This document shows positions 13,068 to 13,237 of a stretch of 13,237 bases of DNA, one piece after another. Positions within the stretch are counted from its first letter, which is position 1; each line of letters opens with the position of its first letter. The position numbers and the translations under genes were made by a program. Source of the DNA: Candidatus Rifleibacteriota bacterium (GTDB lineage Bacteria > Riflebacteria > Ozemobacteria > Ozemobacterales > Ozemobacteraceae). Where the stretch lies: NCBI GenBank assembly GCA_017526725.1, contig JAFXRA010000015.1, positions 1 through 13,237 on the forward strand, read 5' to 3'. The notes below the pieces were generated by a model that saw only the letters and a program-made list of their open reading frames with translations, did not search any database and had not been told where the DNA came from.

Positions 13068-13237
13068 GAAGTCTACCCATTCGTCATAAAAAGTATAGCG
13101 TATGGACTTTAGCCCTGAAAGCTATACGTTGATGACAATGGGTAGACTGCACAGAGCAAGTAACTGTCCGACTGAATTGTTCTAAGAGTTCAAGGTTCAA
13201 ATGGTTCTAGAAGGCTACACATTCGTCATAAAAAGTA
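13068..13237 (+). repeat. Large imperfect palindrome plus second, cut-off copy
   Basis: AGTCTACCCATT (13070-13081) pairs perfectly with AATGGGTAGACT (13137-13148). Inside it GTCAT (13083-13087) pairs with ATGAC (13132-13136), and GTATAGC (13093-13099) with GCTATAC (13121-13127), leaving a 21-base loop. The left part, 13068-13095, recurs at 13210-13237 with two mismatches in 28 bases, 142 bp further on, and is truncated by the window end. The copies are in the same direction. It is most likely a repeated palindromic element or a structured RNA upstream of the next gene. Confidence 0.75.

Noticed and set aside
13062..13112. Mini-ORF MKEVYPFVIKSIAYGL, with a similar ATG-led frame at the second repeat copy
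   Set aside because: The two differences between copies both change the amino acid, and the sequence is better explained by its palindromic folding than by coding.
13093..13173. Box C/D-like words (TGATGA, CTGA) or an integron attC site in the end palindrome
   Set aside because: C/D RNAs are archaeal/eukaryotic and the spacing is wrong; the attC core GTTRRRY is not matched and no integrase is in view.

Overview
This is an AT-rich, plus-strand-only stretch that reads as a diderm (Gram-negative-type) bacterium. It encodes an SLH-domain outer-membrane porin ending in Phe, two further beta-barrel proteins, Sec signal peptides, lipoboxes and a type IV pilin-like N-terminus. An SLH-anchored porin with a coiled-coil stalk is typical of diderms that lack the Pal/Lpp tethering of Proteobacteria (Negativicutes, Cyanobacteria/Melainabacteria, Thermotoga/Deinococcus types, and candidate phyla such as Riflebacteria). 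I cannot fix the phylum from this window; no rRNA, tRNA or marker gene is present.

Layout. (1) 1-703: the tail of an upstream frame and a PilX/GspK-like prepilin, the end of a pilus or secretion cluster. (2) 811-2697: the conserved pair ACT-domain protein (UPF0237) and UPF0210/PFL-family protein, separated by a GC-rich palindromic repeat and closed by a strong intrinsic terminator. (3) 2769-10525: six genes in tight series, all exported, with no internal terminator: an SLH porin, a lipoprotein with a duplicated two-domain unit, a glucodextranase-C-like protein with a Pro/Gln-rich repeat tail, a UPF0164/PorV-like barrel, an LPP20/FlgT-like periplasmic protein, and a protein with R-L-x-x-(L/I)-E-x-x-x-F-G repeats. 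The block ends at a second terminator that closely resembles the one before it. It looks like one cell-envelope operon of largely undescribed function. (4) 10600-13237: a probable metal-handling (zinc is the best guess) group: a small His/Cys membrane protein with CPVC, a barrel protein of the type databases call zinc-regulated outer-membrane receptor, and a tiny lipoprotein whose tail is almost only His, Asp and Glu. A large imperfect palindrome, with a second copy cut by the window edge, follows.

The most unusual DNA-level feature is a family of degenerate 7-bp tandem arrays between genes. A purine-strand array (TAGAGNN/TAGGANN type) starts at or just after the stop codon of the upstream gene, and a pyrimidine-strand array precedes the next gene. 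The two arms could pair in RNA or form unusual DNA structure. One array supplies the ribosome-binding region and start codon of the pilin-like gene; another contains the stop codon of the barrel gene.
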